NCBI GenBank assembly: GCA_036009105.1
Contig: DASYMJ010000079.1
Coordinates: forward strand, 1-31,893
DNA from: JAFAVZ01 sp036009105
Lineage (GTDB): Bacteria > Acidobacteriota > Thermoanaerobaculia > Gp7-AA8
Direction of reading: 5' to 3'
DNA length: 31,893 nt
Part shown: positions 23,809-31,277 of the stretch, one piece after another
How positions within the stretch are numbered: position 1 is the stretch's first letter
Layout: every line of letters begins with the position of its first letter
Notes under the pieces: model-generated
What the model was told of the DNA's origin: nothing
Database searches by the model: none
The model's input: the letters and a program-made list of their open reading frames with translations, nothing else
Made by a program: the position numbers and the translations under genes

Positions 23809-24687
23809 TTACTTGACGCAGCTCTTCGTCGCGTTCGAGTACTCCATCTGGTAGCCGTAGAGGTGCGTGCCGACCGTCTCGTCGAAGAGGAAGTCGAGCG
23901 TCGCGCCGCCCCAGGCGCACTTATCGTCCGCCTCGTAGCCGGCGCGGTCCCACCACGCGTTGAGGCGCGCATCGGTCATCGCCTCGCGCGTCTCGTGCAC
24001 CAGGAAGTGCTCCTGATCCTGGATCGCGGTCCAGGCGGCCTTGCCGTGGCAGCCGGAGCAGCCCGGGTACGGCTGGATCGAGTACTTGATGGAGGCGGAG
24101 AGATTCACGCCGTCGCCGTTGCCGTGGTAGGCGCAGTACTGGAGGTTCGTGCCGCCGCAGGACTGCGCGCCGGTGCCATCATCGGAGAAGTAGCCGGAGG
24201 GGATGAACACTTCGTAGATCGTGTCCGTCTTGCAGCCGCCGGCGAGCGCCGTGCAGGAGAGCCGAGCCTTGGCCTGGACCATGGCGTCCGTCACCTTGGT
24301 GGCGGGAGGCGGCACGGCGTCGTAGACGTCCGGCTGCGTGCCCTTGAGGCTGGTCGAGCCGGTGCTGCGGTACTGGCTGAGCATCCCGATGTGCTTCATC
24401 ATCGCGTTCGGGTCGTCGCGGAAGGAGATGACCTCCTTCACGTAGTTGTCGGTCGTGGTCGAGGCCCAGCCCCAGAAGATGAAAACGACCTTGGCGTTGG
24501 TCAGGACTTCGCCGCCGTGGTCGACGAGATTGCCGGAGCCGCCCGGCCTGGCGAAGTTGCTCACGCCGTTGCCGTCATGGTCCTTGTCTTTGGATTTGTG
24601 TTTCCCCACTCCGGGGTTGAGCTCCTGTCCAAACGCGGACGCGGTCAGGAGAGCGAGACAGAACAGCATCGCGAACGACTTCTTCAT
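23809..24687 (-). CDS. Secreted EXORDIUM/Phi-1-like protein
   Basis: This 292-aa protein starts MKKSFAMLFCLALLTASAFG, a Sec signal. The segment GGEVLTNAKVVFIFWGWAST (about 58-77) and the later HETREAMTDARLNAWWDRAG (about 231-250), followed by DDKCAWGG, recall the 'HE..EA.TDP...W.D..G.E..D.C' core of bacterial proteins related to plant EXORDIUM/phosphate-induced protein 1. The role of that family in bacteria is not settled; the His-Glu pair suggests a metal site. Eight or more cysteines in the mature part suggest disulfides outside the cytoplasm. A near-perfect ribosome site AGGAGG stands 8 bases before ATG 24687. The gene is convergent with the small lipoprotein gene. Confidence 0.72.
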   Translation of the reverse strand: MKKSFAMLFCLALLTASAFGQELNPGVGKHKSKDKDHDGNGVSNFARPGGSGNLVDHGGEVLTNAKVVFIFWGWASTTTDNYVKEVISFRDDPNAMMKHIGMLSQYRSTGSTSLKGTQPDVYDAVPPPATKVTDAMVQAKARLSCTALAGGCKTDTIYEVFIPSGYFSDDGTGAQSCGGTNLQYCAYHGNGDGVNLSASIKYSIQPYPGCSGCHGKAAWTAIQDQEHFLVHETREAMTDARLNAWWDRAGYEADDKCAWGGATLDFLFDETVGTHLYGYQMEYSNATKSCVK

Positions 24688-24801
24688 TCTTGAAATCCTC
24701 CTCAGGGTTTTGCCGTCTCCACTGCAAGACCGTGCCAGAACGGGGGATTTACGTAAGTTACTGAAAATGAACGAAAGCGTTCGCGGCTAGTGGAGCATTC
24801 A

Positions 24802-24830
24802 TTGACCCGCAGCGCAAAATTTGACCCGCA
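24802..24830. repeat. Direct repeat TTGACCCGCA, two copies
   Basis: TTGACCCGCA occurs at 24802-24811 and 24821-24830, 19 bases apart start to start, in the gap between a secreted protein gene and a tRNA gene. Nearby are an 8-base palindrome TTACGTAA (24749-24756) and a small GAACG-AAAG-CGTTC hairpin. The gap 24688-24889 otherwise shows nothing I can name. Confidence 0.5.
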
Positions 24831-24889
24831 TAGTGGTCTCAAAACTGCGCAGGCTCAGCAGGGAGGGGTGGGGTCGGGGAGGGAGGAAC

Positions 24890-24980
24890 TGGCGGAGAGA
24901 GTGGGATTCGAACCCACGGTACGCGATTAACGTACACACGCTTTCCAAGCGTGCGCCTTAAGCCACTCGGCCATCTCTCC
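24890..24980 (-). tRNA. tRNA-Ser (anticodon GGA)
   Basis: The minus strand folds as a type II tRNA: acceptor GGAGAGA/TCTCTCC, D-arm GCCGAGTGGCTTAAGGC, anticodon stem CACGC/GCGTG with loop TTGGAAA (anticodon GGA), a long variable arm GTACG-TTAAT-CGCGTAC typical of Ser, T-arm GTGGGTTCGAATCCCAC, and encoded CCA. It reads UCC/UCU. It is the last gene of the tRNA-tadA unit. Confidence 0.97.
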
Positions 24981-25064
24981 TGGGTGGTGCAAACGGGTCG
25001 AGGTTCATCGGGACGAGGAAGTGGGCCGCGGCTTTGCCAACCAACGCCCGCGCGGCGTGCGCGC

Positions 25065-25154
25065 TGGCGGAGAGGGGGGGATTCGAACCCCCGATACCCG
25101 TTAGGGTATAACGGTTTTCGAGACCGCCGCATTCAACCACTCTGCCACCTCTCC
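25065..25154 (-). tRNA. tRNA-Ser (anticodon CGA)
   Basis: The acceptor GGAGAGG/CCTCTCC, anticodon loop CTCGAAA (anticodon CGA), long variable arm TACCC-TAAC-GGGTA, T-loop GGTTCGAATCC and encoded CCA identify tRNA-Ser for UCG. Its first 22 bases are also the last codons and stop of tadA, on the same strand. A processed mRNA-tRNA transcript would therefore lose the end of tadA when RNase P cuts. Confidence 0.97.
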
Positions 25155-25612
25155 GTTCGGTCGCGGACGCGCAGTTGACGGAAGAACGACTGCAGAAGAG
25201 CGCGGGAGCGCTCCTCCATGAAGCCGGCCTCCACCTCGAGGCGGTGATTCAGCCGGGGATCCTGCACCAGGTTGCCGAGAGAGCCGCAAAACCCCGCCTT
25301 CGGGTCGGACGCGGCGAACACCAGCCGGTCGATGCGGGCGTTGACCAGAGCGCCGGCGCACATCGCGCACGGCTCGAGCGTGACCAGCATCGTCGTCCCC
25401 TCGAGTCGCCAGTCGCCCAGGGCGATGGCTGCTTCGCGGATCGCGTACAGCTCGGCGTGGCCGAGCGGGTCGCCCGATTCGCGGCGATTGCGGCCGCGGC
25501 CGATGATCCGCCCTTCACCGTCGACGATGACGGCGCCGACCGGGATCTCCCCTTCGGCTCCGGCTTCTTCGGCAAGCGCGAATGCTTCGTCCATCCACTG
25601 CGCTTGACTCAT
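25133..25612 (-). CDS. tadA: tRNA-specific adenosine deaminase TadA
   Basis: This 159-aa protein has the deaminase zinc site: HAE (52-54, His ligand and catalytic Glu54) and PCAMC (81-85, Cys82 and Cys85). It also has EIPVGAVIV, NRRESGDPLGHAE and the ARIDRLVFAASDPKAGFCGS loop characteristic of TadA. It edits A34 to inosine in tRNA-Arg(ACG), which lets that tRNA read CGU, CGC and CGA. The tRNA-Arg(ACG) gene itself is immediately upstream on the same strand. The terminal residues RWQSG-stop are encoded by the 5' end of tRNA-Ser(CGA), 22 bases of overlap. Confidence 0.96.
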   Translation of the reverse strand: MSQAQWMDEAFALAEEAGAEGEIPVGAVIVDGEGRIIGRGRNRRESGDPLGHAELYAIREAAIALGDWRLEGTTMLVTLEPCAMCAGALVNARIDRLVFAASDPKAGFCGSLGNLVQDPRLNHRLEVEAGFMEERSRALLQSFFRQLRVRDRTERWQSG

Positions 25613-25627
25613 CCTTCAAAGAGTACA

Positions 25628-25652
25628 ACGGCGGGCTCGTTCAGCCCGCCGT
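25628..25652. promoter_or_regulatory. Perfect hairpin between tRNA-Arg and tadA
   Basis: ACGGCGGGCT (25628-25637) and AGCCCGCCGT (25643-25652) pair fully around a 5-base loop. On the minus strand it is followed by TTGTACTCTTT, a weak U-rich stretch, and then the tadA start. It may separate tRNA maturation from tadA translation or partly terminate transcription. Confidence 0.6.
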
Positions 25653-25668
25653 CACTGGGAAACGTATT

Positions 25669-25745
25669 TGGTGCACCCACGAGGACTCGAACCTCGAACC
25701 TTCTGATCCGTAGTCAGATGCTCTATCCAATTAAGCTATGGGTGC
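25669..25745 (-). tRNA. tRNA-Arg (anticodon ACG), TadA substrate
   Basis: Acceptor GCACCCA/TGGGTGC, D-arm AGCTTAATTGGATAGAGC, anticodon stem TCTGA/TCAGA with loop CTACGGA (anticodon ACG), T-arm CGAGGTTCGAGTCCTCG, and encoded CCA. A34 in bacteria is changed to inosine by TadA, whose gene follows on the same strand. Confidence 0.97.
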
Positions 25746-25806
25746 GAGCACATGCGAGTAACCGGAGCGTTTCGGCCTGCATTCCGCCGCCGAATCGCGG
25801 ACGCGG

Positions 25807-25835
25807 ATTCTAGCCGCGGCCGTCCGGAAGCGCAA
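25807..25835 (-). promoter_or_regulatory. Sigma-70-type promoter of the tRNA-tadA unit
   Basis: On the minus strand: -35 TTGCGC (25835-25830), exactly 17 bases, then -10 TAGAAT (25812-25807). Transcription would start near 25800, about 55 bases before tRNA-Arg(ACG), and no other good promoter is seen inside the unit. Confidence 0.55.
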
Positions 25836-25919
25836 CAACTCCACGCCCTGGAGGGATCTGGTGGACATCCGGCAGTTGGAGTAGACTTATCCGCCTCAGA
25901 GCGCAGCAAGCACACAATT

Positions 25920-25986
25920 CACGCCTCTCCGGCTGGTTTCTGCCTTCCAACCCTTCCCCAACCAGCCGCGGAGGCGTGATTTTTTT
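25920..25986 (+). terminator. Strong intrinsic terminator or attenuator before the sigma operon
   Basis: CACGCCTC (25920-25927) pairs with GAGGCGTG (25971-25978) and CGGCTGGTT (25930-25938) with AACCAGCCG (25960-25968), giving a near-continuous 19-bp stem with a 21-base loop, directly followed by seven Ts (25980-25986). It reads on the plus strand, yet no plus-strand gene precedes it within 600 bases. It is 28 bases from the sigma factor start, so it may be a leader attenuator or end a small RNA from 25750-25920. Confidence 0.75.
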
Positions 25987-26014
25987 GCGCTCGTCCCTCC
26001 CTCTAGTAAATTAA

Positions 26015-26650
26015 GTGACTCACGTGGACCTCTTTTCGTTCGATGACGAGTATGTGCGCCGTCTGGCTGCAGGCGACCGCGCTACGGAAGAGCATTTCCT
26101 CCGCTACTTTCAGGAGCTCCTGTTCATCAAGCTCCGCGGCCGCCTGCGCTCGACCCAGGCCATCGACGACGTGCGCCAGGAGGTCTTCCTCCGCGTCTTC
26201 CGCTTCCTCCACTCCAAGGAAGGCATTCAGGATGGGCGGAAGCTCGGCGCGTTCGTGAACGGCGTCTGCAACAACGTGCTCCTGGAGTGGTACCGCACCG
26301 ACAACAAGACCGAGCCGCTGCCGGACGACGCCCTCGACATCGTGGACCGCGGCGTCGCTGCCGATGAAGCGCTGGCGACGGCGGAGACGGTCGAACATGT
26401 CCGCCGCGTGCTGGATGAACTGCCGCCCAAGGATGCTGCCATTCTCCGGGCCGTCTTTCTCAAAGAGCACGACAAGGATGCGATCTGCCGTGAGTTCGGC
26501 GTGGACCGCGACTACCTGCGGGTTCTGCTGCACCGGGCGAAGGAGCGCTTCCGCGCCGCGTATGGCGGGAGGAATATCCTGCGCTTCCCCAAACTGACGC
26601 CCGGCCTCGAGCCGCCGGAGCCGTGGCCGTTGCCGAAGAAGAGACGATGA
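26015..26650 (+). CDS. ECF-type RNA polymerase sigma factor
   Basis: This 211-aa protein has region 2 (ATEEHFLRYFQELLFIKLRG, then AIDDVRQEVFLRVFRFL, about 49-65) for core binding and -10 recognition, and region 4 (LDELPPKDAAILRAVFLKEH, then DAICREFGVDRDYLRVLLHRAKERF, about 150-180) for the -35. A 25-residue basic/proline-rich tail follows (ending EPWPLPKKRR). It would direct RNA polymerase to a small regulon, probably its own operon. GTG 26015 starts the conserved N-terminus; GTG 26024 is an alternative. The TGA overlaps the ATG of the next gene (ATGA). An anti-sigma gene lies two genes down. Confidence 0.92.
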   Translation: MTHVDLFSFDDEYVRRLAAGDRATEEHFLRYFQELLFIKLRGRLRSTQAIDDVRQEVFLRVFRFLHSKEGIQDGRKLGAFVNGVCNNVLLEWYRTDNKTEPLPDDALDIVDRGVAADEALATAETVEHVRRVLDELPPKDAAILRAVFLKEHDKDAICREFGVDRDYLRVLLHRAKERFRAAYGGRNILRFPKLTPGLEPPEPWPLPKKRR

Positions 26651-27192
26651 CCAGCAGTCTTCCTCCTCACGAACTGCCTTCCGCGAACCCCTGGCTGGTC
26701 ATGGAGATCCACGACCGCCTGCGGGATGCGCTGTTCAATGAAAAGTACTACAGCGCGAAGCTGGTCAGGGTGCGCCGCCTGAACAAGATCCTCGACGTCG
26801 CCCTCGCGCTTCTCACCTCGGGAGCCATCGGCAGCTGGTACATCTGGAAGACGCCGCCCGGCTCGCAGGTATGGGCGGTGCTGGCCTGCGTGGCGGCCGT
26901 GCTGGCCGTGATCAAGCTGTTCACGAACGGTCCGGAGGACATCGAGCGCTACACGAGCCTGCACTCCGGGTACGCCGGCCTCTATTTCGAGCTCAGGCAG
27001 GTCTCGAAAGAGATGAAGATCGAGAAGGGAGTCCCGCCCGCGCTGCACGCCCGTTTCCGGGAAGCGTCGGCACGCTATGCGAAGCTCGGCGAGCGGGACG
27101 ACGTGTCCCCCTCGCCGCGGCTGATCAAGCGCTGCTACGAGGAGGTGCTGCGGGAAATCCCCGCGGAACGGCTGTGGATGCCCGCCGAGTGA
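26647..27192 (+). CDS. Two-TM protein resembling SLATT effectors
   Basis: This 181-aa protein has an N-terminal helix (about 17-45), two close TM helices (ILDVALALLTSGAIGSWYIW, 48-67; VWAVLACVAAVLAVIKLF, 75-92), then a long cytoplasmic helical part with EDIERYTSLHSGYAGLYFEL and FREASARYAKL. This order, with the short loop and the helical tail, matches SLATT-domain proteins, predicted pore-forming effectors found beside nucleotide-second-messenger and other conflict systems. Recognition is by layout only; a profile search would be needed. Its ATG overlaps the sigma stop, so it is translated with the sigma factor in the place where an anti-sigma usually sits. Confidence 0.7.
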   Translation: MTSSLPPHELPSANPWLVMEIHDRLRDALFNEKYYSAKLVRVRRLNKILDVALALLTSGAIGSWYIWKTPPGSQVWAVLACVAAVLAVIKLFTNGPEDIERYTSLHSGYAGLYFELRQVSKEMKIEKGVPPALHARFREASARYAKLGERDDVSPSPRLIKRCYEEVLREIPAERLWMPAE

Positions 27193-27250
27193 AAGATGCT
27201 GCCGTTGAAACGAATGACGGAAAAGATTCACTAAGAGCCAAGAGCAAGAG

Positions 27251-27883
27251 ATGGAACACGCTGACGCAATGAAGGACACGATGGCCGAGCGATACATCCT
27301 CGGCGAGCTCCCACCCGAGACGCGGGACGCATTCGAAGAGCACTTCTTCGGCTGCCCCCAATGTGCCGCCGCCGTGCGCGACGAGAGCGTGCTGATGGAC
27401 AGCGGCCGCGAGTTGATGCGGAACCCCGTTCCGGTCCCGATCCATCGTTCGCGATCCGTGTGGCGGGCCGCCGCCGTTGCCGCCGTCGCCGTCTTCGTGC
27501 TGACCCTGCAAAGGCCGTGGAAGCCAACGCCGCCGGCGCGGCCGGTGATCGTGAACAGCGGCGATGCGGTCGTCGTACAGTTGGCCGAGGTGCGCGGCCC
27601 GGAAGGTCTGAAGGTCGTCGATGTCAAGCCCGGGCAGGACATCATCCTCCGCTACGTGGTCTTTCCCGGGGAGGACTTCGCGGCCTATCGGGTTGAAGTG
27701 CGTGACCAGGCAGGACGGGTCCTCTATGCCCGCGCGGGGGCGGATGCGAAAGCCTTGATGACGATGCGGATTCCGGCCGGCACCCTGCCAGCCGGAGAGT
27801 ACAACGTCGTGGTGAGCGGTGAGCCTCGAGGTGGCGCCACCGAAGAGATTGCCAGTCCAAGGTTCCGGGTCCGGTTCCACTGA
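27251..27883 (+). CDS. Zinc-finger anti-sigma factor with one TM and exported domain
   Basis: This 210-aa protein has an N-terminal anti-sigma zinc finger: RYILGELPPETRDAFEEHFF then GCPQC, with His31, Cys35 and Cys38 in the HxxxCxxC pattern of ZAS/zf-HC2 proteins. A TM helix follows at about 71-86 (WRAAAVAAVAVFVLTL), and the C-terminal ~115 residues are beta-rich (VVDVKPGQDIILRYVVFPGE) and would face outside the cytoplasm. Such proteins hold an ECF sigma at the membrane until they are cleaved or change shape. The sigma partner is the product of the gene two places upstream. ATG 27251 follows AAGAG; ATG 27269 is possible but would shorten the finger helix. Confidence 0.88.
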   Translation: MEHADAMKDTMAERYILGELPPETRDAFEEHFFGCPQCAAAVRDESVLMDSGRELMRNPVPVPIHRSRSVWRAAAVAAVAVFVLTLQRPWKPTPPARPVIVNSGDAVVVQLAEVRGPEGLKVVDVKPGQDIILRYVVFPGEDFAAYRVEVRDQAGRVLYARAGADAKALMTMRIPAGTLPAGEYNVVVSGEPRGGATEEIASPRFRVRFH

Positions 27884-27940
27884 ATCGCTGTTGGGTTCCA
27901 CGCAGAGAGACACGCGCCGCCCGCGCGTAAGGAGGTAGTC

Positions 27941-28792
27941 ATGTCCCTGGACAAGCCAGAGAGAGTCCATTTCTCGTACAACGCGCACGCCGGCGCTTTC
28001 GGCGCTCGCCTCACCCAGCCGACTTGCGACACCATCCCCAGCCAGGCTTCCGTCATGCTCGCCCCGAGCGGCGGCGAAGGCTTCGCCTCGGTGCGCAACT
28101 TCAACTACAAGGGGATCATCACCTTCGACGAGGCGCACACCTACGTCTCCGGGAGCGAGGAGGTGATGAACGGCAAGCGCGTGTTCAACACGCTGGCCAC
28201 CGTCACCGTGCGCAACCTCAACGTCGGCAACGTCGTCACGGCGGACCTCATCACGGCGCGCGTCGCCTCGCGGCACGACGAGGACGGCGAGGAGAACTTC
28301 ATCACGCTGGAAGGCTCGTTCATCCGCGGCCTCACCATCGCCAGCGTGCCGGTCACGCCGCGGTTCGACACGACGCTCTTCGCCCGGTTCCCCACGTACG
28401 AGATGTTCAACAAAGGCCTCGCGGAGGGGCAGACGTTCGAGGATTACGCGCGGCGCTTCGCCTGGAACCTGGACGACTGCCGCTCGAAGGAGAGCCGCTC
28501 CGGCCTCGCTCCGCCGCAGAAACGGCCGGGCGTGATCCGCGCCTCGCTGCTGAGCGACCTGCCGGAGATCGACTCCTACCGCGGGCGGGACGACATCAAC
28601 GTGTCGCCGGTGACGCGAGACGGTTACGTCGTGTCGGTGCGCGAGTTCGGTAAGATCTATATCGGCGAAGTCATCGTCAAAAAGAGTGAAAGACGCCTGA
28701 ACCTCCTCCGCTTCGATCTCGGATGTACGCTGTGTGGCGATGCGTCGGGAGGTTTCGCGGACGGGAATGGGACACCCATCGGGCCACCGTGA
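27941..28792 (+). CDS. Unrecognised protein between anti-sigma and CHAT protease
   Basis: This 283-aa protein has the strongest ribosome site of the operon (AAGGAGG five bases before ATG). It has no signal peptide or TM. The first ~150 residues look beta-rich (FNYKGIITFDEAHTYVSGSE, RVFNTLATVTVRNLNVGNVV), the middle has a helical stretch (YEMFNKGLAEGQTFEDYARR), and the end has CTLCGD, a CxxC pair in a Gly-rich tail. I do not recognise a family. High expression and position beside a protease suggest it could be the substrate or structural effector of the CHAT enzyme, but this is inference. Its stop overlaps the start region of the CHAT gene. Confidence 0.8.
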   Translation: MSLDKPERVHFSYNAHAGAFGARLTQPTCDTIPSQASVMLAPSGGEGFASVRNFNYKGIITFDEAHTYVSGSEEVMNGKRVFNTLATVTVRNLNVGNVVTADLITARVASRHDEDGEENFITLEGSFIRGLTIASVPVTPRFDTTLFARFPTYEMFNKGLAEGQTFEDYARRFAWNLDDCRSKESRSGLAPPQKRPGVIRASLLSDLPEIDSYRGRDDINVSPVTRDGYVVSVREFGKIYIGEVIVKKSERRLNLLRFDLGCTLCGDASGGFADGNGTPIGPP

Positions 28793-31277
28793 CCTGTACA
28801 TGCTGCTGTTGACCGTCGCCCTGGCGGCGGCGGTCGCGGTGGCGCCTCGCCCGAGCAACTCCTCTGAAGAAAAAACCTATCGCGAGGTCGCCGCGGCCAT
28901 CGACCGCGGCGACTTCGACCGCGCAAACGTTCTCATCGGCGGCGCCAACCGCCAGTTCGCCGGCAGCAAATCATGCTGGATGTGGGGCATCCACATCCTC
29001 GGCGCTACCCAGCCGACCTTCGGTTCCAGGTGGAGCGCCGCGAAGCTGATCCTCGATCCGCCCCCGCCCGCCGGTTGCCATGCGTCGGAGCCGGCGGTGC
29101 GGCGCCTGGTCCTGCGCGCCTGGGTGGCGGACAGCAACAACAAACCGTTCGCGAGCGACATCGAAGCCGCGGCTCGCGTCGCCGCCGCCCACGGCCCCGC
29201 CTCGCAGGTGCTCGTCGACTGGATGCAAGCCAGCATTCTGTCGAACCACACCAAGTATTCGCAGGCCAGCGATATCGCGCAGCGGGCCCTCCGGCTGGCC
29301 CAGGCCAACGGACTGGAAGTGGAGGAGGCGAAGCTCGATGCCACCCTGGCGCGGGTGATGACCTACTACGAGCGTCTCGATGAAGCCGTGACGCTCAACG
29401 AGCGCGCTTTGGCACTGTGCAGAAAACACCACCTCGATATCCAGGCAGGACGCATCACCGGCAACCTGAGCTGGGCCTACATGAATCTCGGAGAGCTCGC
29501 CCTGGCAGACCAGCGGGCCGACGAAGCGGTACAGCTCGCGACGAAGCTGGGCAGCAAGAGTGACCTGATCGCTCCTCTCATGATTCGGGGAAACATCCGC
29601 CGCTCGCAGCGCCAATACGACGAGGCAACGCCGTTTTTCGAGAGCGCGGTCAAGGTCGCCAGGGACATCAAGGATCGCCGCACCGGCGAGTGCCTGGCCA
29701 ATCTCGCCGTCCTGGCCCTGGACAAACACGACTACGACACCGCCGAGAGCGTCAACAACGAGGCGCTCGGCTTCAAGTACGACGCGCAGGACGACACGAG
29801 CCTCCTGCGCTCCCGTTTGATCCAGGGGCAGATCGCGGCGGGCCGGAACCAGGTGGCGGAGGCGGAGACGATCTACAAGAGCGTCGAGGCCGCCCCGAAC
29901 GCTCCTCCTTCCACGCAGTGGGAAGCGAAGGGCCGGCTGGGCAAGCTGTACGCCGCGACCGGCCGGGCCGGCCTCGCGGAGCAGTACTTCAGGAAGGTGT
30001 TCCGTACGGCGGATGCGGTCCGCAGCGAGGTGCGGGAGGAGTTGAAGCTCGGCTTCGCCTCGAACGTGAGCGAGTTCAACGATGCCTACATCGACATGCT
30101 CGTACGTCTGGGCCGGGTGGAGCAGGCGCTCGCCGTAGCCGACGATGCGCGGGCCCGGACGCTGACCGAGGGGCTGGGCATTCCTGCTCAGGCCAGGGCG
30201 CGCGATGCGAAAAGGATCGCCGCCGGTGCGCGCGCCGTCATCCTCTCCTATCGCTTCGCGGTGGGGCGTTCCTACCTCTGGGTCATCACGCCGAAAACAA
30301 TCGAGCTGCTGCCTCTGCCGGACGGGGACGAGATCGACAAAGCGGTGAAGGCGTATCAGCAGCAGATTCTCGAACCCGATTCATCGCCCACGCTGCTCGC
30401 GGACGGAGCGGGCGCGAAGCTCTACCAGAGGCTGGTCAAGCCGGCCGAGCCGTGGCTGGCGCGCGCGCAGCGGGTGGTGATCATTCCGGACGGCGCGCTC
30501 AGCGCCTTCAACATGGAAGCGCTCGTCGTCTCCACGCCGAAGCCGCACTACTGGATCCAGGACGCCACGATCTTCACCGCGAGCTCCCTGCAATTCCTGG
30601 GCGGCGCGCGGGGCAAGGTGGGGACCAGGTCGGTGCTCCTCGTCGGCAATGCCGTATCGTGCGACAAAGAGTTCCCAGCCCTGACCAATGCGGACAAGGA
30701 GATGTCGCTCATCGCCCTGCACTTCGACTGCGCGCGCAAGATCCAGCAGAAGGAGGCGACCCCCGCCGCGTACAAGGCGACCGCCGTCGGCACCTTCGAC
30801 GTCGTGCACTTCGTGGCCCACGGCGTGGCGAACCGGGTGCAGCCGCTGCAGTCGGCCGTCGTGCTCTCCTGCGGTCGCGACGGCGCCTACAAGCTCTACG
30901 CGCGCGACATCATGAAGCAGCCTCTGGGTGCGCAACTGGTCACCGTGTCCAGCTGCCGCAGCGCCGGCAACCGCGCTTACTCCGGCGAGGGATTGGTCGG
31001 TCTGGCCTGGGCCTTCCTGCGCGCGGGCGCGCAACAGGTCGTGGCCGCGCTGTGGGACGTCAACGACCGCGCGACGCCGAAGCTGATGGATGACTTCTAC
31101 AGGCAGCTCCGCGAAGGGAAGGACGCGCCGACCGCATTGCGGGCCGCGAAATTGAATCTCATCGCCCGGGGCGGCATCGCGGAGCGGCCCCTGTATTGGG
31201 CGCCGTTCGTGCTGTACTCTGGCGCGCCTGATGGATCGCGACGCGTACTTTCGCCGCACCATGCATACGCCCGATGA
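28767..31277 (+). CDS. TPR-CHAT caspase-like protease with N-terminal export/anchor segment
   Basis: This is an 836-aa protein. Residues 10-26 (LYMLLLTVALAAAVAVA) form a signal or anchor. Residues ~40-440 hold tetratricopeptide-type helices (YYERLDEAVTLNERALALCR, ANLAVLALDKHDYDTAESVN). From ~480 the CHAT domain runs to the end: VVHFVAHGV with catalytic His685, VTVSSCRSAGNRAYSGEGLV with catalytic Cys730, GAQQVVAALWDVND, and the closing PLYWAPFVLYSG. CHAT proteases are caspase relatives that cut a specific partner when the TPR part senses a cue. ATG 28767 was chosen; GTG 28734 or ATG 28740 (longer overlap with the upstream gene) and ATG 28800 (within the hydrophobic part) are also possible. Confidence 0.92.
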   Translation: MGHPSGHRDLYMLLLTVALAAAVAVAPRPSNSSEEKTYREVAAAIDRGDFDRANVLIGGANRQFAGSKSCWMWGIHILGATQPTFGSRWSAAKLILDPPPPAGCHASEPAVRRLVLRAWVADSNNKPFASDIEAAARVAAAHGPASQVLVDWMQASILSNHTKYSQASDIAQRALRLAQANGLEVEEAKLDATLARVMTYYERLDEAVTLNERALALCRKHHLDIQAGRITGNLSWAYMNLGELALADQRADEAVQLATKLGSKSDLIAPLMIRGNIRRSQRQYDEATPFFESAVKVARDIKDRRTGECLANLAVLALDKHDYDTAESVNNEALGFKYDAQDDTSLLRSRLIQGQIAAGRNQVAEAETIYKSVEAAPNAPPSTQWEAKGRLGKLYAATGRAGLAEQYFRKVFRTADAVRSEVREELKLGFASNVSEFNDAYIDMLVRLGRVEQALAVADDARARTLTEGLGIPAQARARDAKRIAAGARAVILSYRFAVGRSYLWVITPKTIELLPLPDGDEIDKAVKAYQQQILEPDSSPTLLADGAGAKLYQRLVKPAEPWLARAQRVVIIPDGALSAFNMEALVVSTPKPHYWIQDATIFTASSLQFLGGARGKVGTRSVLLVGNAVSCDKEFPALTNADKEMSLIALHFDCARKIQQKEATPAAYKATAVGTFDVVHFVAHGVANRVQPLQSAVVLSCGRDGAYKLYARDIMKQPLGAQLVTVSSCRSAGNRAYSGEGLVGLAWAFLRAGAQQVVAALWDVNDRATPKLMDDFYRQLREGKDAPTALRAAKLNLIARGGIAERPLYWAPFVLYSGAPDGSRRVLSPHHAYAR

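Noticed and set aside
24040..24060. CxxCH heme-like motif (CSGCH) in the EXORDIUM-like protein
   Set aside because: It is single, in a Cys-rich disulfide-type protein with no cytochrome fold or maturation context.
24802..24830. TTGACCCGCA direct repeats as an insertion-sequence end or regulator site
   Set aside because: No transposase remnant or inverted partner was found, so I list it only as a repeat.
25752..25979. 75-codon plus-strand frame before the sigma operon
   Set aside because: It ends inside the terminator stem, has no ribosome site, and lies over the promoter of the tRNA unit; it looks like non-coding DNA.
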